Shown: piece after piece, positions 27,701 to 42,341 of the stretch
How the letters are laid out: each line of letters opens with the position of its first letter
Numbering within the stretch: position 1 is the first letter of the stretch
From: Ministeria vibrans ATCC 50519
Lineage: Eukaryota > Opisthokonta > Filasterea
Direction of reading: 5' to 3'
Length of the DNA stretch: 43,894 bases
Assembly: GCA_943704425.1 (NCBI GenBank)
Contig: CALSCP010001564.1
Coordinates: 1 to 43,894 of the forward strand
The notes under the pieces: generated by a model
Told to the model about the DNA's origin: nothing
Databases searched by the model: none
Seen by the model: only the letters and a program-made list of their open reading frames with translations
Program-made: the position numbers and the translations under genes

Positions 27701-28592
27701 AACTCGTCGAGCGCCGAGAAGATACGTCGGATGTACCACAGGCGACGACGGACCTCGTCGAGCAACTCGGACTCGGCGCCACGCACGTCTGGCGCATTGA
27801 TGGTCGCCTCGAGCGCCTGGTCGACGCTCATGCTCACTGACGCCCCCGTCGTTGTGGCCACAGCATCAGAGCCGCCGGCCGGAGCAGCTGCACCAGCAGC
27901 ACCAGCGCCACCAGTCTTGTCCGTGGCTGTGCGCGGTGTGCCAAGAACGCCAGTCGGCTGCGGTGCATTCACAAGAAAGGACATTTCCGTAAACTCGCGA
28001 GCAAAGTCGTTGACACTACCGTCGACTGGAAGTCGCGAGAGTGTCACAAACCACACTTTGAACTCTTCGCAGAAGAGGTTGCGCGGATCGTTCTTGTAGT
28101 AGCCAATGGAATAGCTCTCACTGCGTTGCGTCTGGTAGCGACACAGGATGAGAATCGCATCAAGACAGAAGGAGTAGAGAGGACCCTCCATGCCAGCAAG
28201 CTTGTGGCGCCAGTACGCTTCGCTTTGCTTCTGTGGCGAAGTGCCAGTCGGAGGGGGAACTTTGCCACCTACGCAGAAACGCACGAAAGAGCGTTAGATA
28301 GCCACCGTTGGCGCATGAAACCCACACAGTAGGCAGGCAGGCGCATTACTAGGGCTTGTAGCCTCGGGGAGAGTCGCCCGAACAATCAAAATGGGGAGAA
28401 TTCGAGATGTGGACGTTTTCAGTTGTTGTGGTGTTTTTTTTTGCTCTTACGCTGAACCGACTCGATGATCGGAGGCAGTTCTGAACTTGAGGAGTACGAG
28501 GCAGTGTATGCGCCCTCTATGACGGCCCATTCCTTCTCTTCGGTCGCGTTAAAGTTGGATTTGCGCCATGGCAAACGCATATGCTCAAACAT
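24761..28592 (-). CDS. Unrecognised large protein A, copy 1 (interrupted by assembly gap)
   Basis: Six exons: 28592-28451, 28268-27296, 27210-26894, 26824-26236, 26165-25770 and 25705-24761. I do not recognise the family. The N terminus (MFEHMRLPWRKSNFNATEEK) leads to a region with YWRHKLAGMEGPLYSFCLDA and NLFCEEFKVWFVTLSRLP, mixed alpha/beta and soluble, with an Ala/Gly/Pro linker. Later parts include PRKRTLIFVRGALPQDISEY and DPYNIVIRAASSLTLARL. No signal peptide or membrane segment is seen. Six Ns at 27434-27439 replace about 336 bp present in copy 2 (38302-38637), and the frame is lost across them, so this copy cannot be judged intact. Outside the gap and intron 1 it is nearly identical to copy 2, including introns 2-5. 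It is divergent with B1. Confidence 0.75.
27434..27439. other. Assembly gap (6 Ns) in gene A1
   Basis: Compared with copy 2, about 336 bp are missing here. Near-identical tandem copies probably caused the assembly to break or collapse. Confidence 0.9.
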
Positions 28593-28776
28593 TCCAGTGC
28601 TCACGCTCGCCTGTCGCCGTCGTTGGGCAAGTAAGAAGGAATACAGGGTGAAGCAGAAGATGACAAATACGAATGATTTGAATTTTGATCAATGAGAAGT
28701 ATAAATTAACCCATTGCAAAATAGTCAAGTTTATCAACATTCAACACTAAAAAACTTAACAAAGTGGACTTTTCTG

Positions 28777-29751
28777 ATGCAGCATCCACTTGTTCTGTTT
28801 GGCGACGGGCAAGAAGGCGTCTTGGACAGCCTGCTGGTCAAGGGGAAGCAGCTGAATTGGAGGAAGACGGAAGATTCGACTCTGTTTGAAAAGGCAGTGC
28901 TGTCTCTCAACGCAGGGCCGACTGTCGTGTATCGACACACGCAATGGGTTCCGAAGTGGGCGCACACGCCTGTTCAGGAGGAAGCAACAAAGCTTCGAGT
29001 GGTAAAAAAGTGAAATCGACATTATTTGGTTTTCACTGTCGCTCGTCCCTCTGACTAGGTGGCGGACCCCGTTGCGCTGGCGGTCATCAAGGCGCCGTGT
29101 GACACGAGCACGTCGGCGTTGGAGTCTCTCAAGGGGTCTCTTGTGAAGCTTGCGGCGGTGTTTAAGTCTCGTTTCTATGTGCTGTCGACCGATAAGGTTG
29201 TTCGCGATTTGTGTGCGAGTCAATTGGTCCACTTCATCAGCAAGATTGCCGATATTGTCGACCCCTTGAAAGCCATGTCGGTGCCCGTTGCCAGTACGGA
29301 CGACGTTGTGGTTATTAAGAAGAGCTTTAGTCGTCTTCCGCATGCGACTCCCCCAATTTCTGACTCACACACGACTACGCCACCTCCCACCACGAACACG
29401 ACGACGCCAGCACCGGCGCCCGCCACAACATCATCATTGCCTTCAAAACAACCTCCCGCCACACCTGTTGCAGCAGCTTCTACCGCGCCAACGTCCTCTC
29501 CCTCGACGACTGCTGCAACGACAACACTAAAGGCGACCCAACCCGCTGCGGCTGCGTCGTCGACCAAACCCGCTGCGGCTGCGTCGTCGACGGCCAAAGA
29601 TGAAGAGAAACCAAAGGCGAAGAAGAAGAAGAATATACTGGCATCACTGGCGGTATTCCAGACAGCGGACACGGGACCAAGCGAAGAAGTGTCGGCGCAG
29701 AAAAAGGCAGCGGCCGCGCAGAGCCAGAAGAAGCGCCACAAAGACGTGTAA
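28777..29751 (+). CDS. Unrecognised protein B, copy 1, 305 aa
   Basis: Two exons: 28777-29001 and 29059-29751 (stop TAA), phase 0. The family is not recognised. The first half (about 1-145) is a compact domain: HPLVLFGDGQEGVLDSLLVK, STLFEKAVLSLNAGPTVVYR, VALAVIKAP, STSALESLKGSLVKLAAVF and LVHFISKIADIVDPL, mostly helical. The second half is a Thr/Pro/Ala linker with a 27-bp tandem duplication (29542-29591) and a lysine-rich end (KPKAKKKKN, SQKKRHKDV) that could be nuclear-targeting or acid-binding. It is divergent with A1 (184 bp between starts). Copy B2 shares exon 1 almost exactly but has a different C-terminal tail. Confidence 0.75.
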
Positions 29752-29887
29752 TGACAAAAGGTCTCGCACAGCCATCATATATAATATAATATAATATAAT
29801 AATAATTAGTACACAAATCAGCAATAGAGCGAATTTTTTTGTTGAGGGAAGGGAGGGGCTGGCTGGGGGAAGGAGATGCACAGTCGG

Positions 29888-30734
29888 TCAGGCAGTGGAT
29901 GCGTCGAGGCTGTCTTGTGTCTCCAAGGGAATGCCATCTTCCGGGTACATGGTCGACTTGCGGTCCACTTTACTTGTCGAGTAGGCACTTTCGGGGTGTG
30001 TGGGCTCGGTGGTGCCCTTGCCGCGCGTGTACACTGCGACAATGCACGCAAAAGTGATGGCCGCCCAACGACCCAGCATGGCCGCATAGGCAAAGCGCAC
30101 GGGATGCGTTGCGCTGCTGTTGCTGCACTTGTTGACGGTAAGGGGCACATCAATAATGATCATCACTGTCATAGTCACCCAAATAAACAGTAAGAACCAC
30201 GCAGACCTGCTCGTCGTGGTGTCGTTTGTACACGGCGCTTTGAGACTCAGTGGCAGCGCACGGCCCCAGATAATGGCAACGCCAATGAAGGTGATGCCCA
30301 CATAGAGAGACTCGATGATCACAAAGAACAAGTTGACTTTTCGCCAGTGCGGCGAGTTGCAGGGGTCGTCCGCGCGCTTCGTTCCAATCCATATTGTGTA
30401 ACCTGAGGCAGAGAGAGAAGGAAAAGATAAGAACGCACAACACATAAGAGTGAGCAATAAAATATATATTATGAATCATGTCCACTGGAGTGCGCTGCGC
30501 ATCAATGCAATGCAGAAAGAGAATGGTGGAGAGAGGGAAGAGGGAGAGAGAGAGGGATAAGGGACAAAGGTCAAACTGTGTCAAAAACATTTTGAACAAT
30601 TTCCCTTTTCAAAGCAAATGCCCAGACGTGAATTACGACATAAATACCCTCTCAGACGCCCTACCGAACATGGCACACAGGAAAGCAAGCGCCAGACCCC
30701 GCCATATGAGCTTGTGAACCTCAGAGCGAGCCAT
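29888..30734 (-). CDS. Unrecognised four-pass membrane protein C, copy 1, 194 aa
   Basis: Two exons: 30734-30665 and 30402-29888 (stop TGA), phase 1. The N-terminal exon encodes a first hydrophobic helix (LIWRGLALAFLCAMFG). The second exon has YTIWIGTKRADDPCNSPHWR, then helices VNLFFVIIESLYVGITFIGV, WFLLFIWVTMTVMIIIDVPL and AAMLGRWAAITFACIVAVYT. A short soluble tail ends in SLDASTA. Paired cysteines (DPCNS, APCTN, NKCSNS) and an N-x-S site in extramembrane loops suggest a glycosylated, disulfide-bonded surface or secretory-pathway protein. No family is recognised. Copy 2 keeps the same exon structure with about four-fifths identity by eye. Confidence 0.75.
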
Positions 30735-31106
30735 TACTCAAAAATACTCAACAAGCCGGATGTCCGCCGCTCTGGTATCCCACCCAGCAGTTGGTACACG
30801 CAACAGGCGGGGCACTGGTCCGTTGAAAACGGCAAAAAGACCAACTAGTCGTGTTGTTGTCGCTAAAAAAAAAAAAAAAAAGTGTGAGCTTTCAGCTTTG
30901 ACAAATAAATTGCGATCTCATCTTAAAAACCTTTCTCTGATCCCTCTGTTGAGTATGTTTCCTTATTCCTGGCCTAGTAGCATTTGAATTGATTGGAATA
31001 CCCAATGACCAATTACGCATATAAACACATTTGATGTGTCTTTTTCGCGATGGATTGATTTTTCTTCCTTTTCACTCTAGAACATACTTTTCTTTTTCGT
31101 CTCTGT
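30735..31106. promoter_or_regulatory. Divergent C1/D1 promoter region
   Basis: No gene is seen. This is the spacer between the divergent C1 and D1 starts. It contains GATGTCCGCCGCTC (30759-30772), also conserved at 41953-41966 in the same place of copy 2 although surrounding sequence has diverged. A poly-A run lies at 30866-30882. Confidence 0.45.
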
Positions 31107-34434
<3,328 letters not shown>

Positions 34435-34529
34435 GGCAAAGTTTGTGTGTAAATGATTTATGAAACCTATTAATTTATGTGTCATTAATGAAATATGGGT
34501 TGTATTCTCTTCTTTTAATGCACGTCTCC

Positions 34530-35570
34530 ATGGGACGCCAAACCTCTCCGGGGCCCACGAGTGCGTCGTCACTCAAGAACAGAATGTACAACTCGCTGAG
34601 CGCGTTCAAGTATCTGAGCAAGATGCCAAAGAGGTCCAGACAGGTGCTACTGCTGCTGCGCTGCAACACAGGCATCAAGAGCACTACCTGCATCCGCCGT
34701 GGTATGAGGGGCCCGACTTTTGCTCGCTGCAACATTCCGGCTGGTGCAGCCATCCTACAACCGCAGCAGCAGCAACAACAACAACCATCGTAAGCCTTCC
34801 TGCTTGAGCTCACCCAGCGGTGTACCGACACCGATTTGACTCACTGGTCGGCAAGATCCTTGTCGAGACATTGCGCGCGACCAACGACACACACTATGAA
34901 GCGTTTCATCCCCTGGGAGAGATGTACAGATGCTTCATCGCCGCCGTTAACGCCACCCCAGTGATTCACCCGCCGTATCCCCCCTGTTTTTCCCCCCTAC
35001 CCTTTCGTATTATTTATCCTCACAATCTAACACACAGCCACGAGCACGCCAGCCGCCCTGCAGCCGCACCACCTCGCCTGTGTACCACGGGAGCGGCCCG
35101 CAGCCACCTGGACTTGCCGCCGCCGCCGACCACCGATCCGATTGGTTCAACACTTCAGAGCCCTATGCCCCCACTGGGGGATATGGCGTACCATTGCAAT
35201 TGCCTCACTGGATAGCGACAACACAGCACTCTGACCTGCCACTATTTTCCCATGTACCTTTAGAATTTCAATTGAGTTTGCAAGGCGGTCTGGCGGTGTC
35301 TTCGCGTGGTGACTGTAATCATAATAATTAATGGGTTGTATTCTTCTTTTTCTTCTATCCTTCGACCCGGACACCCCGCAACACAGACAGACAACGCGCC
35401 AGACTCCCACCGCGGTAAGAATCACTCTTACCACTGCCACCTCCGAGGCACATCAATGTCTCGTGAACGTTGGTACCCAGTTCTCCCGTTCCTGTCGAGG
35501 GCCCTCCGGCACATTGAGCCTGAGGGGCGCTGCAACGGTGCACCGGGAACTACCCCGTATATATATATAG
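34530..35570 (+). CDS. Possible separate gene E, or 3' exons of D1
   Basis: The exon structure is uncertain. Coding-like stretches with high GC at third positions are KNRMYNSLSAFKYLSKMPKR (about 34575-34650), then YRHRFDSLVGKILVETLRAT and EAFHPLGEMYRCFIAAVNAT (34823-34960). These are followed by SEPYAPTGGYGVPLQLPHW (about 35155-35215) and VRITLTTATSEAHQCLVNVG (about 35416-35475). The stretch ends at TAG near 35570. These sit in different frames, so introns must separate them; GTATGA at 34703 and CACCCAG at 34814 fit the first junction. Either an ATG at 34518 or 34530 starts a small gene, or an intron 34431-34560 makes this the C-terminal part of D1. The second is favoured because the phase matches and there is almost no room for a promoter. 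The family is not recognised. Confidence 0.4.
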
Positions 35571-35639
35571 CTCTCGATTCTCTATTTTTAAATATTTTCA
35601 TCACTAAGCAGGACATTATTACTTGGAAAATAAAAGGGT

Positions 35640-38600
35640 TTACTTGACGAGAATGGCGGCAATCATAGCATCACCCCCAACAACTGGACCGGCAGTGACA
35701 AGGTCATCTTCTGCAGAAGACACGGATGAAGTAGACCTGTCGCGACCCATTGTGTGGGCGTCCGTAAGCACTGCATCTGCACGATGCTTTGTGGCGTTGA
35801 TGCCAAGCACGGCGTGCAGAGCGGCAGTGGACGATTTGGAACCGGGTGACGCGGAGGCGGAGGCGACGGCAACGCCACTGCCTGTGCGACCACGCCCTTG
35901 GTCTCGAATCGCGTCTACGGCGGTCCTTGCAAGCTCATCCACCACCGTACACGTCGCTTGTCCATGGTTAGAAAGTGCAAGAGCGTCGCCACACCACTGA
36001 CCGTCGTGTAATTTGAAGTGCCTAAGTAAGAGTAGAAAGCAAGACGTGTCATGAAGACGTAATTTCTCCCAAACGATCAAAAATACACACGCGTACTGGC
36101 TGAAACGGCGAGAGACAATAGAGAGAACAGTATTGGACGGGACAGGATGGACAGCAACTTCTGGTTGGCCCTGGGAACTGGGGCTAATACGGGACGAGCC
36201 CGAAGCACTGAGGGTCGACGTGTGGCCGGTGCGTACGTCTGTCGCCAGTAAGGTGTTGGAGCCAATGCGGAAGGAGACGGCGCGTCCCTCAAGCGATGAT
36301 GACGTCGCTGGGAACACCCGCACACACATCAAGTCGCAGGCACAGCCGGGCAGGGACAAACCATCCGACTCACACTTGACCATCTGAAAGAGATGTTTGT
36401 GCAGCTCCGCGTGATACTCGGGCGTCAAGAGCTCATCAAGATCAAACAGGGCCATGACAACGGTCGCTGCCTGCGCCACAATACGCGCCAACTGCCGCTG
36501 CATACTCACCAGCTCACTGTCCTGTGACTCTCCGTCGACCACCACCATCACATACGAGTCGTCGCGTGCCAGCTACAGTACTCATTAAAACGAGTCTCAT
36601 TCATTCAACCTCTCAAATATTGTGCAGTGCACTTACTCGGTGACCGTAGACAACGCCACAGAGTGGGACCTGCGAGTTGGGAAGACTGGTGTGCTGAGCG
36701 CCAACACGATGATGAGTGGATCCCATGAGAGCACAGAAGGGACCCAGGGCACTCGCAGCATCAGCAGCACCTGACGACTGAGACACCATAAAGAAGCGCG
36801 ACTGAGAGCGCACCGACGCATCGCGATCCCACATAGGCACATACGCCAGCTTGGACGCTGAATGGCTCGCCACACGCACATCCACATCCTCAAGTGCATG
36901 GCCCTCCAGCGCAGTCGGCTCAAACAGCAGCGCCGCAATCCAGAACGACATGCACCCATTGCCAAAGATGGTCCGCTTCAGAACGCTGCATCGTGGCTTC
37001 CACATGCGCTCAATGTCGACGTTCTTGCCACTCTACATCAAGAAAAGAAATGAAAAGCGCGATTCACACACTCACTCACTTACACACATCCCCCAAATTT
37101 ACCTCTCTCAGACGAGCAAGCGTGAGCGAAGATGCCGCACGAATGACAATGTTGTACGGATCAAAATCGTCTTCACCATTGCGTTCGCGTGCCGAGGCAA
37201 TAACCATAGAGAGAGTGCGCGAAATATACTCGGAAATGTCTTGTGGTAAGGCACCACGCACAAAGATCAGTGTACGTTTGCGCGGGAAGTCGGACACATC
37301 AACAAAGTCACGTGAGGGTGGCCAGGTGTTGGTGAGGTACGCAAGAAGCATTTCGTCCAGGATGGGACTTGGCGGCTCGTTAAGGGAGACCAGTGTGACA
37401 CCCATTGATGTCGCAGACGCTGCCGCAGCTGTTGCAGCTGCAAGTTCCGTAAACTTTGCGCCCTCGGGGTATTGCGGCGCAGAGATGGACCGAGGCATTG
37501 GGTGGAGAGAAGAGTCGGCAGCAGGAGGCAGCATGTTGCTGCTGCTGCTGCTCTCGGACGGCCTTGCGCCAGTGCCGCCTGCAAATGATTGCATGCACTG
37601 CTGAAGCCGATCTTGGACGCTCAGTGAAGCGTTCAGCAGACCAATGTGCGGGTTGGGCGACGCAGGCACACCCAGCAGGGATGCAACCTGTCTGCAAAGA
37701 CAGAACACAAACAAAGATGAACATGACATGCGCACTCTTGTATTCTTCGAAAGGACTTACTTTTCGTGCTCTGCTGTGAGCAAGAGACAACGGCCGAGAT
37801 CGTCCTGAACACGCTGAACATACTGATCAAAGGAGACGCGGTCGAGTTTGGAGCGCATGGCATTGTTGACAATAGCAACGCGATCAAGACGGCGCTCGAG
37901 TCCATCGGCAATGTCAAGTGCATTGACAAAGTTGACCTGCCACTCTTTGCTCAACTGCGCCACACTACCCGTCTTGTACGAGCCGTAAATGTGCGCACGA
38001 CCGGCGGTCACCACCTCCTGCACTGCCTGCCGTAGCTCCTTGGAGATGGCAAGGTTCGTCGAGAGAAAGCGACGGAACTGACGAGAGAACACACGACGCA
38101 CAGTCAATCAGCAGCGGAAATACACACACAGAAAGACAGAGATGCAAACAACAACACCTTACTGAATCATGACAAATGCCAAAGACAAAAAGCTCACCGC
38201 CACTGCCGGAGAGACGATGGAACTGGTCGGCAAGCAGTGTGTTGCAGGCATACATGTTGGCGATGGCGTGAAGACGCACAAAGGCATGAGCGGTGTTGGG
38301 AAAACCGTCTTCGTGAAAGAAGGTCTTGGCGATGCCGGGCCGGACGGCCTCTGCAAAAAACTTTCGCACGAGCTTAGCCTCGGTGCGCGTCTCATCCGCA
38401 TTGACGTCGACAGCTCCACCGCGGAACGTCGAAAGTGGATAGAGCTCGATACCGCGTTTGATAGCGATGACAGGCTTTTGGTCGAGGGGGTCGAGACCGT
38501 ACTTCTGGCCGCGCGCAAACGCCAGATCCAGCTCATTGGCGGGAAATACTTCGAGCATGGCGCGCGACGAGACAAGTCGGTTGAGGCACTCTCCGGCGGC

Positions 38601-39815
38601 CGTGTCAAAGAAGCCACCGGAGTCGACGCGCTCGTTCTCCTCGGGCCGACGCAAGTGGTCCATGTTCATGTCGGGACGGGCTTTGGTGTCGTTGAGGGCG
38701 TGCATGAGAAAGCGTACAATGTCATGGAGGATGGCGCGGTTCTTCTGGCCGAGCGTCTGCAGCTGCTCGCGCACTGTGTTGGAGCACATGGTGCGATAAA
38801 TGGCCGGAATAACACCCCCTTCGAGGATCCGCTCAAGCTCCAGAAGAATCTTGCGCATCGAATAATCGTGCTCGTTGGAATTGGACCGCTTCTCGCTGAA
38901 CTCGTCGAGCGCCGAGAAGATACGTCGGATGTACCACAGGCGACGACGGACCTCGTCGAGCAACTCGGACTCGGCGCCACGCACGTCTGGCGCATTGATG
39001 GTCGCCTCGAGCGCCTGGTCGACGCTCATGCTCACTGACGCCCCCGTCGTTGTGGCCACAGCATCAGAGCCGCCGGCCGGAGCAGCTGCAGCACCAGCAC
39101 CAGCACCACCAGTCTTGTCCGTGGCTGTGCGCGGTGTGCCAAGAACGCCAGTCGGCTGCGGTGCATTCACAAGAAAGGACATTTCCGTAAACTCGCGAGC
39201 AAAGTCGTTGACACTACCGTCGACTGGAAGTCGCGAGAGTGTCACAAACCACACTTTGAACTCTTCGCAGAAGAGGTTGCGCGGATCGTTCTTGTAGTAG
39301 CCAATGGAATAGCTCTCACTGCGTTGCGTCTGGTAGCGACACAGGATGAGAATCGCATCAAGACAGAAGGAGTAGAGAGGACCCTCCATGCCAGCAAGCT
39401 TGTGGCGCCAGTACGCTTCGCTTTGCTTCTGTGGCGAAGTGCCAGTCGGAGGGGGAACTTTGCCGCCTGTGAAAAAAAAAACGGTCGAAACGTCAAGCCT
39501 ACAGTTGTGAGGGATCGCTGGCTTGTAGTATTGACACAATAGGTATACGCAGACAACCACAAGGTTAACAGCTGCCACGAGATTCGGCCGGACGCCGACA
39601 TGGGCATAAGGGAGTCGTTCTCGTTTATTATCGGGAGTTTTTTTTTTTTCGTTTTTTTCTTCACAATTCTTACGTTGCACCGACTCAATGATAGGCGGAA
39701 GCTCCGAGCTGGACGAGTATGTAGCAGTGTATGCGCCCTCTATGATGGCCCATTCCTTCTCTTCGGTCGCGTTAAAGTTGGATTTGCGCCATGGCAGTCT
39801 CAAATGCTCAAACAT
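35640..39815 (-). CDS. Unrecognised large protein A, copy 2, 1226 aa, complete
   Basis: Six exons: 39815-39674, 39466-38163, 38077-37761, 37691-37103, 37032-36637 and 36572-35640 (3681 nt, phases agree). This is the intact reference for the A family. Segments missing from copy 1 include AAGECLNRLVSSRAMLEVFP, YGLDPLDQKPVIAIKRGIEL and KLVRKFFAEAVRPGIAKTFF. After the second intron it continues FRRFLSTNLAISKELRQAVQ and EHEKQVASLLGVPASPNPHI. The C-terminal part has KPRCSVLKRTIFGNGCMSFW and LARDDSYVMVVVDGESQDSE and ends DAMIAAILVK. It is soluble by eye, with a Ser-rich block near the middle. Intron 1 (39467-39673) is 207 nt, a multiple of three, and has no stop in frame. Copy 1 differs in this intron completely. 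No known domain was recognised. Confidence 0.8.
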
Positions 39816-40119
39816 CCCACGTGCTTGCTTATCGCTTATGATTCGTTTATTCTTCGCTTATCGGACGCTTTTCGCCGTCCGTTTTTCAGGGGATTCTCAG
39901 TAAGAAGAAATAAAGGATGTGGCACACTCAACTATCTGTCGTGTAACACAAGAGGGTGACGACGGATTCTTTGATGGCGATTGAAGAAAGAAGAAAGATT
40001 AATAAATTAATTTTTAATTCTCCCCCTTGGCTTGGGGATCTTTCTCCTCAGTAGTATAAATAATTTTCTCTCCAGAAAATTTCAAAGTCCATCGTCCATA
40101 CTCCAAATACATTTGTTTG
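39816..40119. promoter_or_regulatory. Divergent A2/B2 promoter region
   Basis: No gene is seen. Sequence between the two starts is largely unlike the 184-bp A1/B1 spacer, and is longer (304 bp). It contains AT-rich AATAAATTAATTTTTAATT and a TTTGATG at about 39970, but no exact TTTGATC. Confidence 0.4.
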
Positions 40120-40949
40120 ATGCGTCCGCTTATTCTGTTTGGCGACGGGCAAGAAGGCGTCTTGGACAGCCTGCTGGTCAAGGGGAAGCAGCTGAATTGG
40201 AGGAAGACGGAAGATTCGACTCTGTTTGAAAAGGCAGTGCTGTCTCTCAACGCAGGGCCGACTGTCGTGTATCGACACACGCAATGGGTTCCGAACTGGG
40301 CGCACACGCCTGTTCAGGAGGAAGCAACAACGCTTCGAATGGTAAAAAGTGAAATCAACAATTTTTTTTCACTGTCTCTCGTCCCTCTGACTAGGTGGCG
40401 GCCCCCGTTGCGCTGGCGGTCATCAAAGCGCCACATGACACAAGCACGTCGGCGTTGGAGTCTCTCAAAGGGTCTCTTGTGAAGCTTGCGACCATATTCC
40501 AGTCAAATTTTTACGTCTTCTCGACTGATAAAGTCGTCCGCAGAGTGTGTGAGAGTCAGCTTGTCCACATCATCAACAAGATTGGCGACATCGTGGATCC
40601 TCTGGAAGCCACGAATACTCTTAGCAGCGCGGTAGTTATCACGAGGCCAGCTCCCCATACCCCTCCCACCGCAGAGCAACGTCCCATGGCACCCGTGACA
40701 GCCGCTCCCGCTCAAGCGACAACCACGCCGCAAGCAACCAAACCCGGCGTGACTGCGTTGTCGAGTACGAGTGGCACGTCCAAGAAGAAGAAGAAGCAGG
40801 TGCTGGAGGCAATGGGAGCGGTGGTGGCAGGATCTCTGGCGTCTAAATACGTGTACCAGAAAGTGATTGGAGAGCGGAGCAAAAAAGAGGCTGACGAGGC
40901 AGAGGAAATGACCGCCCAAGAACACGAAAATGAGCAGAACGACATCTGA
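40120..40949 (+). CDS. Unrecognised protein B, copy 2, 258 aa
   Basis: Two exons: 40120-40341 and 40395-40949 (stop TGA), phase 0. Exon 1 is almost identical to B1 apart from the first few codons (MRPLILFGDGQEGVLDSLLV). Exon 2 starts nearly the same (APVALAVIKAP), then diverges steadily: ATIFQSNFYVFSTDKVVRRV and LVHIINKIGDIVDPLEATN. The tail is unrelated in detail to B1. It has a shorter Pro/Thr linker, a Lys run (SKKKKKQVLEAMGAVVAGSL) and an acidic end (KKEADEAEEMTAQEHENEQN). The GAVVAGSLASKYVY segment is mildly hydrophobic, but probably not a full membrane helix. Function unknown. Confidence 0.72.
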
Positions 40950-41055
40950 GCGACATGAGAATAAGAGATAGACAATAAAAATTTATTTTCAACAAAAAGC
41001 AGAGCGAAGAAAGTGATGGAGAGGGAGGGGGGGGCAGAAGTAGTTCAGAAGTAAA

Positions 41056-41882
41056 TCAGGCGGAGGATGCGTTGAGATCGTTCTGTCGCGTCCCCATGGG
41101 AAAGCTGTCCTCGGGGTACATGTCGGACGCGATGCGGTTCGTCGGCCGATCTTTCCCGTAGATACTGCCCGAGTGTGTCGGATCGGGGTCGCCCTTATCG
41201 CGCGTGTACACTGCGACAATGCACGCAAATGTAATGACCGCCCAACGACCCAGCATGGCCGCATAGGCAAAGCGCACTGGGTGCGTTGTATTGCTGTTGC
41301 TACAATTGAATACGGTAAGGGGCACATCAACGATGATCATCACCGTCATAGTCACCCAAATGAAGATTAAGAACCACGCAGACTTGCTCGTCGTGGTGTC
41401 CTTTGTACACGGCGCTTTGAGAGTCAGTAGCAGTCTACCGACCCAGATGAAAAGCACACCACCAAATGTGATGGCCACATAGAGAGACTCGATGATCACA
41501 AAGAACAAGTTGACTTTTCGCCAGTGCGGCGAGTTGCAGGGGTCGTCCGCGCGCTTAGTTCCAATCCATATTGTGTAACCTGAAAGAAACCAGCAATGAA
41601 GTGAGCACATCTTGTGAGGTGGAGTGCCCTGTATCAATATACAGCAGGACAAGATCGTTGGGGACGGGACCACGAAGAGCGAGGAGCGGGGAGAATGTGA
41701 CAGTCGAGAGTGGAGAGATACTCAATCTTGTTTAATTTGGGTTTGTCGGGGAAGAAAACACTTCGAAAACACACTCAAACGCACACATTCATAGCTAGCA
41801 TAGACACCCTACCAAACATGGCAAGCAGGAGCACAAGCGCGACGAAACGCAATACGAGCTTATGAGTCTCAGTGCGCGCCAT
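41056..41882 (-). CDS. Unrecognised four-pass membrane protein C, copy 2, 197 aa
   Basis: Two exons: 41882-41813 and 41579-41056 (stop TGA), phase 1, the same structure as C1. First helix LRFVALVLLLAMFG; then YTIWIGTKRADDPCNSPHWR, which is unchanged from C1. Further helices are FFVIIESLYVAITFGGVLFI, WFLIFIWVTMTVMIIVDVPL and AAMLGRWAVITFACIVAVYT. Loop cysteines (DPCNS, APCTK, FNCSNS) and the N-x-T/S sites are kept. Differences from C1 cluster in loop 2 and the soluble C terminus, which ends LNASSA. Retention of helices and cysteines in diverged copies argues that both are functional. Confidence 0.75.
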
Positions 41883-42341
41883 TATAATAATTATTATTAA
41901 TAAGCGAGAATTCAGAGAGAATGGAAAGAGAAAGGAACAGTCCGAGCAAATTGATGTCCGCCGCTCCGATTTCCAGTCCTGCAGTCAGCAAAGGCGATAA
42001 GGTGCCACTATTCAGCGGTAGGAGTTGAGCAAATCAACCACAGTATTTTTTTATCCTTTTTTTAATCGAAAATTTCTAATACGTCAGACGTGTAAAAAAT
42101 GCACGAAATATGAAGTGATCATATAAGTGATCGCCCGATAATGGGGTCTCTCGTCCCTTCCCACTCATTCCAGACAACCCTCAGTAAATAGGCTCAGTTG
42201 AGTCAGTTCTTGGATTCTATTACTTATCAGTTTTCTGACTACTGGTCACTGGGGAGTTGAAAACTGTGAGACAAATGAATACGAGGAGTAACAATTAATA
42301 ATAATAATTTTTAAAAATAATTATTCTCTTCATTCTTTGCT
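41883..42341. promoter_or_regulatory. Divergent C2/D2 promoter region
   Basis: No gene is seen. It has GATGTCCGCCGCTC at 41953-41966, matching the copy-1 spacer. It is otherwise AT-rich and diverged from the equivalent copy-1 region, and 87 bp longer. Confidence 0.45.

Noticed and set aside
34475-34831. Antisense open frame with protein-like end (LLRYLNALSELYILFLSDDA)
   Set aside because: Codon bias looks acceptable on both strands, but the plus frame links in phase to D1 and to further plus-strand exons. Kept as a doubt only.
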